Below, in pieces: positions 1 to 4,564 of a stretch of DNA of 7,363 nt (positions are counted from its first letter, which is position 1; each line of letters begins with the position of its first letter). The notes under the pieces are model-generated. The model ran no database searches. It was not told the DNA's origin and saw nothing but the letters and a program-made list of their open reading frames with translations. The position numbers and the translations under genes were made by a program. The DNA is taken from the NCBI GenBank assembly GCA_019241915.1, contig JAFAWI010000599.1:1-7363 (forward strand), written 5' to 3'. Origin of the DNA: Alphaproteobacteria bacterium. GTDB lineage: Bacteria > Pseudomonadota > Alphaproteobacteria > ATCC43930 > CGMCC-115725.

Positions 1-131
1 TGCGGCGAGCGCAGCACATAACCGTAGGCCATGCGCGGCAGCGCCATGTCGTCGACATAACGGCCGCCGCCGCGAATGAGGCGCGGGTCCTCGAAGCGCG
101 GCACCGGCTGTCCCAACGCGAATTCGCCCAT
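1..131 (-). CDS. CoxL/xanthine dehydrogenase-family molybdopterin-binding subunit, N-terminal fragment
   Basis: Reading the minus strand from the ATG at 131-129 gives about 43 residues beginning MGEFALGQPVPRFEDPRLIR, followed by a glycine-rich GGGRYVDD and then LPRMAYGYVLRSP. This G-x-P-x-x-R-x-E-D-x-R-L ... G-x-x-x-Y-x-D-D pattern is the characteristic start of the large molybdenum-cofactor subunit of the xanthine dehydrogenase/aldehyde oxidase/CO dehydrogenase family (CoxL-like, about 770-800 residues). These cytoplasmic enzymes hydroxylate aldehydes, purines or other substrates together with FAD and 2Fe-2S subunits. No signal peptide is visible. The gene runs off the left edge, so the Moco-binding part and the active-site loop that separates true CO dehydrogenase from other members cannot be seen. 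The start is supported by a strong Shine-Dalgarno. The substrate is unknown; the family call is firm. Confidence 0.88.
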   Translation of the reverse strand, partial: MGEFALGQPVPRFEDPRLIRGGGRYVDDMALPRMAYGYVLRSP

Positions 132-139
132 TCCCACCG

Positions 140-145
140 CCTCCT
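140..145 (-). promoter_or_regulatory. Ribosome binding site of the CoxL-like gene
   Basis: The minus strand reads AGGAGG here, ending 8 nt before the ATG at 131. This near-perfect Shine-Dalgarno fixes the start of the partial molybdoenzyme gene. Confidence 0.8.
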
Positions 146-152
146 GCAATCT

Positions 153-210
153 GCCCGCTTGGGTCGGGCCGGCTGTCCTCGCTGATATTTGCAGGAAATC
201 TACAGCCGGC
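153..210. promoter_or_regulatory. Overlapping inverted repeats in the leader of the CoxL-like gene
   Basis: GCCGGCTGT (168-176) is repeated in exact inverse as ACAGCCGGC (202-210). Inside its 25-nt loop ATTT (187-190) faces AAAT (196-199). A second inverted repeat, GCCCG (153-157) with CGGGC (165-169), shares bases 168-169 with the first, so the two stems cannot form fully at the same time. Both lie just upstream of the minus-strand molybdoenzyme start. They may be an operator or a structured mRNA leader; no known riboswitch class was recognised. The rest of the 132-416 spacer holds a short tandem repeat (252-272) and a small palindrome, GCAAT-GAA-ATTGC (351-363), and no convincing sigma-70 promoter. 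Confidence 0.4.
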
Positions 211-251
211 TCCACCTTGGCCTTACGGCGGGCTCGGCGCCGTCAGCTCGT

Positions 252-272
252 CAGCGTCCAGCGTCCAGCGTC
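252..272. repeat. Three tandem copies of CAGCGTC
   Basis: The heptamer CAGCGTC occurs three times head to tail without mismatch (252-258, 259-265, 266-272), followed by a broken fourth copy starting CA. It lies in the spacer between the CoxL-like gene and the small exported protein. It is a simple short tandem repeat; a slippage origin is likely and no function can be assigned. Confidence 0.7.
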
Positions 273-416
273 CATAGCACACCCAGTTGGGCGATTTTGC
301 GCCCGGAGCAGCCGCCCGAGGTAAGGCTTTGTTAGCCGCAACCGTTAAGAGCAATGAAATTGCCGCGTTCTACGATGGGCGCCGTTCGCACGTTTTAGGC
401 GATCCGGAGCGGTGTC

Positions 417-713
417 ATGAGGACGATAGCAGCGGTGGCGGCCCTTATTCTGTCGGCATCGGCGGCGATGGCCGAGGCGCCGTGCGAGAACCCCCTCGCG
501 CCGCCGTGTCAGAAAGCCTGCGCGGCCTTGGGCGCAAAGCTGATCCTGGCGACGCGACGGGCGGGTGTGCAGCCGGTCAGCGCTGCCGATGGCGCCGGGA
601 CGATGGGTGGCGCGCTGCACCTGGCAAGGCGCTCGGGTCGTTCGGTCGATTACATCGAGGGTGTGCCGTTTCCCCGTTTGCGGGAGGCGGTCCGCGCGTC
701 CTGCCCGCGGTAA
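417..713 (+). CDS. Small exported four-cysteine protein of unknown function
   Basis: This 98-residue protein was not recognised as a member of any family. Residues 1-19 look like a Sec signal peptide: MR, a hydrophobic stretch (residues 4-17) and an A-M-A cleavage site before Glu20. The mature part would be about 79 residues. It has cysteines at 23, 31, 35 and 96, enough for two disulfides after export, and is rich in Arg and Ala, so a periplasmic location is inferred. A modest GGAG about 8 nt upstream of the ATG acts as a possible Shine-Dalgarno. Third codon positions are mostly G/C, as in neighbouring genes. The stop lies 6 bp from the stop of the convergent dioxygenase gene, so no separate terminator fits between them. 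Competing frames over the same stretch lack a signal peptide or a recognisable domain, which favours this one. It could still be a spurious open frame. Confidence 0.58.
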   Translation: MRTIAAVAALILSASAAMAEAPCENPLAPPCQKACAALGAKLILATRRAGVQPVSAADGAGTMGGALHLARRSGRSVDYIEGVPFPRLREAVRASCPR

Positions 714-719
714 CGGCGG

Positions 720-1535
720 CTAGACCAGCCGCGGCCTGTCGCCCTCGACGAGGATGCGCCACAACACGCGGCTTTCGGTGCGGTCGTAGTCGCCGTGCGC
801 GCGGTGCAGCGTGGCGCGGTCGTCAAAGATCAGCACGTCCCCCTTTTTCCACTGGTGGTGATAGGTGATCTCCGGCCGGACCATGCGACCCAGCAGGTCC
901 TCCATATAGGCGCGGCTGAGGTCGGGGCTCATGCCCTCGATGTACTGCACCTTGGTGATGTGGAAGAAGACCGCGCGGCTGCCGTGCACCGGGTGGGTGC
1001 GCACCATCGGATGGACGACAGGCTTGGCGTATTTCTCCTCATCTTCGGCGCGGGTGCCGACGCGGTCGATATCGAGCTGGTTGACCGAGCGCATGCCACA
1101 GAGCCGCTCCTGCTCCTCGGGGTTGAGCGCGTCGTAAGCGGCGCGCATCGAGCAGATGCTGGTGCCCCCGCCCGCCGACGGCACCGACACGCCGTAGAGC
1201 ATGGTCGCCAGCGGCGGTTTTTCATGGTTGGTGTGGTCGGTATGCCAGGCCTCGGCCACCTTGCGGCCTTCGGTGTGCAGCACCAGGCCGATCAGTTCAT
1301 GGCCCGGCATGTGGTTTTGCGAGTAATGCTGGCGCATGATCGGCCCGAATGCCTTGCCGGCATTGAGATAGCCCTCCGGCGTCAGATCCTGGCCGGGGAA
1401 GACCAGCGCCAAGTGCTCCGACAGCGCCTGCGACAGCACGTCGCGCGTCGCGTCATCGACCGGCTTGCCGAGATCGAGCCCGGTCACCTCGGCGCCGATA
1501 ACCGGGTGAAGCTTGCGGATCGTCAATTCGGGCAT
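720..1535 (-). CDS. TauD/TfdA-family Fe(II)/2-oxoglutarate-dependent dioxygenase
   Basis: This 271-residue protein has the usual length for TauD/TfdA-type enzymes, which couple 2-oxoglutarate decarboxylation to hydroxylation of a substrate such as taurine, alkyl sulfates or aryloxyalkanoates. Visible motifs follow the family order. The N-terminus has the typical PVIGAEVTGLDL (11-22). The iron ligands are His98 and Asp100 in WHTDHT and the distal His244 in RATLHRAHGDYD. Arg260 (RVLWRILVEG) sits 16 residues after the distal His, where it would bind the 2-oxoglutarate carboxylate. The triad is intact, so the enzyme should be active in the cytoplasm. The usual DNR before the distal His reads DDR here (Asp239 for Asn). 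A good AGGAG ends 6 nt before the ATG. No sulfonate transporter or auxiliary gene accompanies it, so the substrate cannot be named and tauD or tfdA would be an over-call. Confidence 0.93.
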   Translation of the reverse strand: MPELTIRKLHPVIGAEVTGLDLGKPVDDATRDVLSQALSEHLALVFPGQDLTPEGYLNAGKAFGPIMRQHYSQNHMPGHELIGLVLHTEGRKVAEAWHTDHTNHEKPPLATMLYGVSVPSAGGGTSICSMRAAYDALNPEEQERLCGMRSVNQLDIDRVGTRAEDEEKYAKPVVHPMVRTHPVHGSRAVFFHITKVQYIEGMSPDLSRAYMEDLLGRMVRPEITYHHQWKKGDVLIFDDRATLHRAHGDYDRTESRVLWRILVEGDRPRLV

Positions 1536-1541
1536 GAAGCG

Positions 1542-1546
1542 CTCCT
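1542..1546 (-). promoter_or_regulatory. Ribosome binding site of the dioxygenase gene
   Basis: The minus strand reads AGGAG, 6 nt before the ATG at 1535. It supports the chosen start of the TauD-like gene. Confidence 0.75.
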
Positions 1547-1601
1547 GCGTATGCGGCGATGATATCCGATTAAAGCGGGGTGTGCGACGGGCGATGCCCA
1601 G

Positions 1602-1632
1602 CTGAGGCGTCCGCGTTTCCGAGAAACCTCAG
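1602..1632. promoter_or_regulatory. Compound inverted repeat (possible operator) between divergent genes
   Basis: The outer arms CTGAG (1602-1606) and CTCAG (1628-1632) enclose a perfect inner hairpin GTTTC-CGA-GAAAC (1615-1627); an 8-nt bulge lies on the left side only. The right arms abut without a gap. It lies about 70 bp upstream of the dioxygenase start and 214 bp upstream of hypA. The inner 13-bp palindrome resembles a dimeric regulator site in form, but no named regulator can be matched. Confidence 0.35.
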
Positions 1633-1845
1633 ATTGAATTGGGCCGCGGTGCCGCGCCGAGCGTTAGCTCCCACGAGAGCTCAGGGGCGGCGGATGACGC
1701 ATTCCCGAAAGACAATCGCAAATCGGTCGCGCAGCCGCGCGATTATCGTCAAACAGCGCTGCAAACCCGGTCTTTTTTGCGCCGGATTGGCGGGCCGGTT
1801 CGCGCTCTGCGGCGGACTGGCGCTGGAACGCTTGCGGTTGTGAGC

Positions 1846-2184
1846 ATGCACGAACTCGCCGTCACCTGCAGCATCGTCCGACACGTGGTGCGCGCGGCCA
1901 GGGGCCGCACGGTTCGTGCGATCACGCTCGAAATCGGCCAGCTTTGCGGCGTTCGCCCCGAAGGCGTGGCGTTCTGCTTTCCAGAGATTGCCCGCGGCAC
2001 CTCGGCGGCGGCAGCGCGGCTCGACATCCGCCGGATCGCGGGCCGCGGCTATTGCGAAAGCTGCCATAGTGAAGTCCCCATCGCCGAACGCACGGCGCCC
2101 TGCCCGTGCGGATCGTCCCGCGTCCACACCGTTGCGGGCGAGGAGCTCACGCTCAAAAGCATCGCCTTCGAATACATCCCTTGA
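1846..2184 (+). CDS. hypA: HypA-family nickel metallochaperone
   Basis: This 112-residue protein matches HypA/HybF in length and layout. HypA delivers nickel, with HypB, to the [NiFe]-hydrogenase large subunit and in some bacteria to urease. It begins MHELAVTCSIV, where the amino terminus and His2 form the nickel site. The family-typical LEIGQLCGVRPEGVAFCFPEIARGT segment follows at 28-52. The zinc domain has Cys70-x-x-Cys73, but the second pair is Cys86-Pro-Cys88 followed by GS, one residue shorter than the common CPxCGS. From memory a CPCGS form occurs in some actinobacterial HypA proteins, so this may be a variant and not a defect. The ATG at 1846 is chosen because the MHE start is invariant; the frame stays open upstream to 1639. 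No good Shine-Dalgarno precedes it. No hydrogenase, hypB or urease gene is in view, so the client enzyme is unknown. Confidence 0.9.
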   Translation: MHELAVTCSIVRHVVRAARGRTVRAITLEIGQLCGVRPEGVAFCFPEIARGTSAAAARLDIRRIAGRGYCESCHSEVPIAERTAPCPCGSSRVHTVAGEELTLKSIAFEYIP

Positions 2185-2247
2185 GGCCGCGACACTGATT
2201 TGCGCCTAGCGCCCAGCGCGCGAGCCGCCAATGATCGGCCCGTAAGC

Positions 2248-2253
2248 AGGAGG
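2248..2253 (+). promoter_or_regulatory. Ribosome binding site selecting a GTG start
   Basis: A perfect AGGAGG lies 7 nt before GTG at 2261. It decides the start of the acetyltransferase gene in favour of this GTG; another GTG at 2259 is out of frame. Confidence 0.8.
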
Positions 2254-2260
2254 CTGCGGT

Positions 2261-2839
2261 GTGGCTCCATACCCCGAGCACCTCGCGACGCTCGAAACCA
2301 CGCGCGACGGCATGCCGATCGCGCTGCGTCCCGTCCGGCCCGACGACGAACCGCGACTGCAGGACCTATTTGCGCATATGAGCGGCGAGGATGTGCGGCG
2401 ACGCTTTTTCGTGTCGATGCGCGAGCTGAACCATGCGTTCGCCGCGCGGCTCGCCCGGCTCGACTACGATCGCGAGATGGCACTGCTCGCCGAGCACGAC
2501 GGCTTGACACTCGGCGTCGGACGCTATGCGGCGGAAGCCGACCGCCATAGCGGGGAATTCGCGCTGGCGGTACGCAGCGATTGGAAAGGCCACGGGGTCG
2601 GTTATGTGCTGCTGCGCCGGCTGATCGAGATCGCGCGCGAGGCCGGGCTCGGCGAGCTAGTCGGCGCCGTGATCGCCGAAAATGCACCGATGCTGGCGAT
2701 GTGCCGGGATTTCGGCTTCACCCGCGAACGCGATGCGGGCGACGCATCGGTCGTTCGCGTGCGCAAGCGGCTTGCGCCTGACGGTTCCCAACCGCGGCCG
2801 GACACTGTTAGGCTGTCGACGGGCGGCGGCACCGGATAG
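2261..2839 (+). CDS. Stand-alone GNAT acetyltransferase resembling the PatZ/Pat C-terminal domain
   Basis: This 192-residue protein is a single GNAT domain, expected to move an acetyl group from acetyl-CoA to an amine. The opening IALRPVRPDDEPRL (20-33) and the block FAHMSGEDVRRRFF (37-50), then LDYDREMALLAEHD (67-80), closely follow the GNAT domain attached to acyl-CoA synthetase-like modules in bacterial protein-lysine acetyltransferases (PatZ/Pka/Pat). The acetyl-CoA loop is K109-G-H-G-V-G114, with Lys where Arg or Gln is usual; residues 139-153 (AENAPMLAMCRDFGF) form the conserved C-terminal part of the fold. The large synthetase-like domain of PatZ is absent and the upstream gene is hypA, so this is a free-standing enzyme and not a broken one. 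The tail from 172 is unstructured in look and rich in Pro, Gly, Arg and Thr. Protein lysine acetylation is a fair guess for its role; a small-molecule target is equally possible. Confidence 0.88.
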   Translation: MAPYPEHLATLETTRDGMPIALRPVRPDDEPRLQDLFAHMSGEDVRRRFFVSMRELNHAFAARLARLDYDREMALLAEHDGLTLGVGRYAAEADRHSGEFALAVRSDWKGHGVGYVLLRRLIEIAREAGLGELVGAVIAENAPMLAMCRDFGFTRERDAGDASVVRVRKRLAPDGSQPRPDTVRLSTGGGTG

Positions 2840-2855
2840 GCTGCCGCAGCGCAGC

Positions 2856-2861
2856 AAGGAG
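2856..2861 (+). promoter_or_regulatory. Ribosome binding site of the DUF1330 gene
   Basis: AAGGAG lies 7 nt before the ATG at 2869 and just after the stop of the acetyltransferase gene, which suggests the two genes are co-transcribed. Confidence 0.7.
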
Positions 2862-2868
2862 ATCGACG

Positions 2869-3159
2869 ATGCCGAAGGCCTATTGGATCGCAACATACAA
2901 ATCAGTGTCGAATCCGGATGCGCTGGCGGCCTACGCCAAGCTCGCCGGGCCGGCGATCCAGGCCGGCGGTGGCCGTTTCCTCGCCCGCGGAACCGCAGCC
3001 AAGGCGTACGAAGCCGGCCTGCTGCAACGCACCGTGCTGATCGAGTTCGACAGCGTGGCGCAGGCCGAAGCCGCGCATGACAGCCCCGGCTACAAGGAGG
3101 CGCTGAAGGCGCTCGGCAACGGCGCCGAGCGGGACATGCGCATCGTCGAAGGCGTGTAA
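2869..3159 (+). CDS. DUF1330 family protein
   Basis: This 96-residue protein has the size and pattern of DUF1330, small proteins with a ferredoxin-like dimeric alpha/beta-barrel fold and no settled function. Recognisable blocks are the start PKAYWIATYKSVSNPDAL (2-19), the glycine-rich GGGRFLARG (33-41), LIEFDSVAQAEAAHDSPGYKEAL (57-79) and a final MRIVEGV. The family usually carries VxxF/EFxSxxxAxxxxxSPxYxxA, which is present. There is no signal peptide, membrane segment or cofactor motif, so it should be a soluble cytoplasmic protein. It starts 29 bp after the acetyltransferase stop with its own good Shine-Dalgarno and is probably in one transcript with it. The hairpin and repeat-rich gap that follows suggests the transcription unit may end here. 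Confidence 0.88.
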   Translation: MPKAYWIATYKSVSNPDALAAYAKLAGPAIQAGGGRFLARGTAAKAYEAGLLQRTVLIEFDSVAQAEAAHDSPGYKEALKALGNGAERDMRIVEGV

Positions 3160-3169
3160 TCAGGTCAGC

Positions 3170-3186
3170 TGGCCGCGCAGCGGCCA
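3170..3186 (+). terminator. GC-rich hairpin after the DUF1330 gene (candidate terminator)
   Basis: TGGCCGC-GCA-GCGGCCA is a perfect 7-bp stem with a 3-nt loop, starting 10 nt after the stop codon. No U-tract follows, so it is not a canonical intrinsic terminator. It may slow transcription, protect the 3' end, or be the left edge of the repeat-like element that follows. Confidence 0.4.
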
Positions 3187-3190
3187 TCCA

Positions 3191-3283
3191 ATAACCGCAA
3201 AGGCGAGGAGGCACAGAGGAGCGCGGCAGAGCATCTCCCGTCTCCGTGTCTCTGTGGTGAAATTTCTCGGCGCTTTGCGCCGA
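3191..3283. repeat. Repeat-like intergenic element with nested inverted arms
   Basis: The outer arms GCAAAG (3197-3202) and CTTTGC (3273-3278) enclose the inner arms CACAGAG (3212-3218) and CTCTGTG (3250-3256). The wording, an A-rich arm beginning ACCGCAAAGGCG then CACAGAGG, answered by CCGTGTCTCTGTGGTGAAAT, strongly recalls a family of dispersed intergenic repeats of the CACAGAG/CTCTGTGG and GCAAAG/CTTTGCG type that I have seen in many proteobacterial genomes. That likeness is from memory. The element differs from the coding sequence around it and fills most of the gap between the DUF1330 and LLM genes. Its copy number cannot be judged from this window. Confidence 0.45.
3267..3283 (+). promoter_or_regulatory. 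Perfect hairpin just upstream of the LLM gene ribosome binding site
   Basis: TCGGCGC-TTT-GCGCCGA is a perfect 7-bp stem with a TTT loop, ending 6 nt before the AGGAG of the next gene. In mRNA it would sit beside the ribosome binding site and could affect translation or stability. It overlaps the right arm of the repeat-like element. Confidence 0.4.
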
Positions 3284-3289
3284 CAGCTT

Positions 3290-3294
3290 AGGAG
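3290..3294 (+). promoter_or_regulatory. Ribosome binding site of the LLM oxidoreductase gene
   Basis: AGGAG lies 6 nt before the ATG at 3301. It favours this ATG over the in-frame TTG directly before it at 3298, which would be only 3 nt from the site. Confidence 0.75.
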
Positions 3295-3300
3295 AATTTG

Positions 3301-4551
3301 ATGCCGCGCTTAGGCTTTGGCGCGTTTCTCGCGCCGCATCACCCGGTCGGCGAGCATCCCATGCTGCAGTTCCGCCGCGACCTCGACCTCGTCGAGCATC
3401 TCGACAAGCTCGGCTATGACGAGTTCTGGTGCGGCGAGCATCATTCGTCGGGCTGGGAGATGATCGGCTCCCCCGAGATGTTTCTCGCTGCCGCCGGCGA
3501 GCGCTCGAAGCGCATCAAGCTCGCGACCGGCGTCGTCTCGCTGCCCTACCATCACCCGTTCAACGTGGCGCAGCGCATGGTGCAGCTCGACCATATGACC
3601 GGCGGCCGGGCGATCTTCGGCTCCGGTCCCGGTGCGCTGGCGTCGGACGCGCACACGCTCGGCATCGACCCGATGAGCCAGCGCGACCGGCAGGATGAGG
3701 CGATCGGCGTCATCCGCCGGCTGATGAACGGCGAGCGCGTCACGCAGAAGAGCGAGTGGTTCACCTTGCAGGACGCGCAGCTGCAATTGCTCCCGCTGCA
3801 GGAGGAGATGCCGTTCGCGGTGGCCTCGCAGATCAGCCCGTCGGGCATGACGCTCGCCGGCAAACACGGCTGCGGCGTGATCTCGATCGGCTCGCTTGCC
3901 GAAGAGGGCCTCAACGCGCTGCCGACACAATGGGGCTTTGCCGAGGCCGCCGCCAAGAAGCACGGCCAGACCGTGAGCCGCAAGGACTGGCGAGTGCTGC
4001 TGTCGTGGCACATCGCCGAGACGCGCCAGAAGGCGATCGACGAGGCGCGGCAGGGGCTGCTGCGCCACCACAACGAATACATCGTCGGCACCTTGCAGCG
4101 GCCCGGAGCCACTGCCTTCAAGGACGCAGACGAGGCGATCGAGAAGACCGGGTTTGGCAGCGGCGCCGCCGCGACCATCGGCACGCCCGACGATCTCGTC
4201 TCCCGGCTGAAAGAAGTGCTCGCGATGAGCGGCGGTTTCGGCACAGTGGTCGGCTTTGTGCATGACTGGGCCAACCCGGAGAACACGTTTCGCAGCTGGG
4301 ACATGGTCGCGCGGTACGTCATCCCCGAGATCAACGGCTACCTCACCAAGCTGCGCGAATCGCGCGACTTTGTCGCCACCAACCGCGGCGTCTTCGACCG
4401 CGCCAAGGAAGCGATCATGGCCAAAGTCATGGAGAACGAGGCCGCGGTCGCCGCGCTCGCCAAAACCAAAGGTTCACGGCTCGGCGACGTCGCGTCGGCG
4501 AGCAACGCCATCGATTTCGACAAGGTCGGCACCCGCGACGCGGCCAAATAG
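3301..4551 (+). CDS. LLM-class (luciferase-like) flavin-dependent monooxygenase
   Basis: This 416-residue protein is a bacterial-luciferase-like enzyme of the F420/FMN-dependent (beta/alpha)8 barrel superfamily, which uses reduced flavin and O2 to oxidise aldehydes, terpenes, sulfonates or related substrates. Diagnostic stretches are LGFGAFLAPHHPVGEHP (4-20), GYDEFWCGEHH (38-48, the EHH of luciferase alpha), SPEMFLAAAGERSKRIKLATGV (57-78), LPYHHPFNVAQRM (81-93) and GRAIFGSGPGALASDAHTLGIDP (102-124). The start and the GxGPGALPSDA-like block resemble limonene monooxygenase (LimB)-type members. After the barrel there is a long helical tail (about 340-390) and a charged C-terminus. A separate flavin reductase is usually needed and is not visible here. 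The stop is 13 bp before the acyl-CoA dehydrogenase-fold gene, so the two are surely co-transcribed. The family is firm; the substrate is unknown. Confidence 0.93.
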   Translation: MPRLGFGAFLAPHHPVGEHPMLQFRRDLDLVEHLDKLGYDEFWCGEHHSSGWEMIGSPEMFLAAAGERSKRIKLATGVVSLPYHHPFNVAQRMVQLDHMTGGRAIFGSGPGALASDAHTLGIDPMSQRDRQDEAIGVIRRLMNGERVTQKSEWFTLQDAQLQLLPLQEEMPFAVASQISPSGMTLAGKHGCGVISIGSLAEEGLNALPTQWGFAEAAAKKHGQTVSRKDWRVLLSWHIAETRQKAIDEARQGLLRHHNEYIVGTLQRPGATAFKDADEAIEKTGFGSGAAATIGTPDDLVSRLKEVLAMSGGFGTVVGFVHDWANPENTFRSWDMVARYVIPEINGYLTKLRESRDFVATNRGVFDRAKEAIMAKVMENEAAVAALAKTKGSRLGDVASASNAIDFDKVGTRDAAK

Positions 4552-4564
4552 CGGCCGTTTCGGG

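Larger units (their letters stand above)
1536..1845. other. Divergent spacer between the dioxygenase gene and hypA
   Basis: This 310-bp stretch separates two divergent genes and must hold both sets of start signals. What can be seen: the dioxygenase Shine-Dalgarno at its left end, a compound hairpin at 1602-1632, a GC-rich palindrome CGCGG-TG-CCGCG around 1645-1656, and a run of six T near 1772. No clear -35/-10 pair stands out. Open frames cross it, including one of about 49 codons from an ATG at 1694 to a TGA at 1841-1843, two bases before the hypA start. None has a recognisable product, so no gene is annotated. Confidence 0.5.

Noticed and set aside
287..868. A 193-codon plus-strand open frame across the small exported protein gene and into the dioxygenase gene
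   Set aside because: It is Arg/Gly-rich with no domain, overlaps a strong dioxygenase gene on the other strand and begins in non-coding spacer. The signal-peptide frame at 417-713 is more convincing.
795..1562. A long plus-strand open frame opposite the TauD-like gene
   Set aside because: It is His/Arg/Ala-rich antisense translation of a well-supported gene and resembles no family.
1771..1776. T-run as an intrinsic terminator
   Set aside because: No stable GC stem lies directly before it, and it falls between divergent genes where no transcript needs to end.
1639..1845. Longer N-terminus for HypA from the ATG at 1639 or the GTG at 1840
   Set aside because: HypA needs Met-His-Glu at its amino end for nickel binding, and the upstream residues show no domain.
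3298..3300. TTG as start of the LLM gene
   Set aside because: It is only 3 nt from the AGGAG; the ATG directly after it has normal spacing and begins the family-like sequence.
3310..4334. Long minus-strand open frames opposite the LLM gene
   Set aside because: They are shadow frames caused by high third-position GC; the plus-strand protein has full family motifs.
4256..4564. Upstream extension of the acyl-CoA dehydrogenase-fold protein to an ATG inside the LLM gene
   Set aside because: The extra residues overlap the LLM gene out of frame and are low-complexity Arg/Ser/Thr/Pro. The GTG at 4565 gives the typical MDFALT start and normal length.
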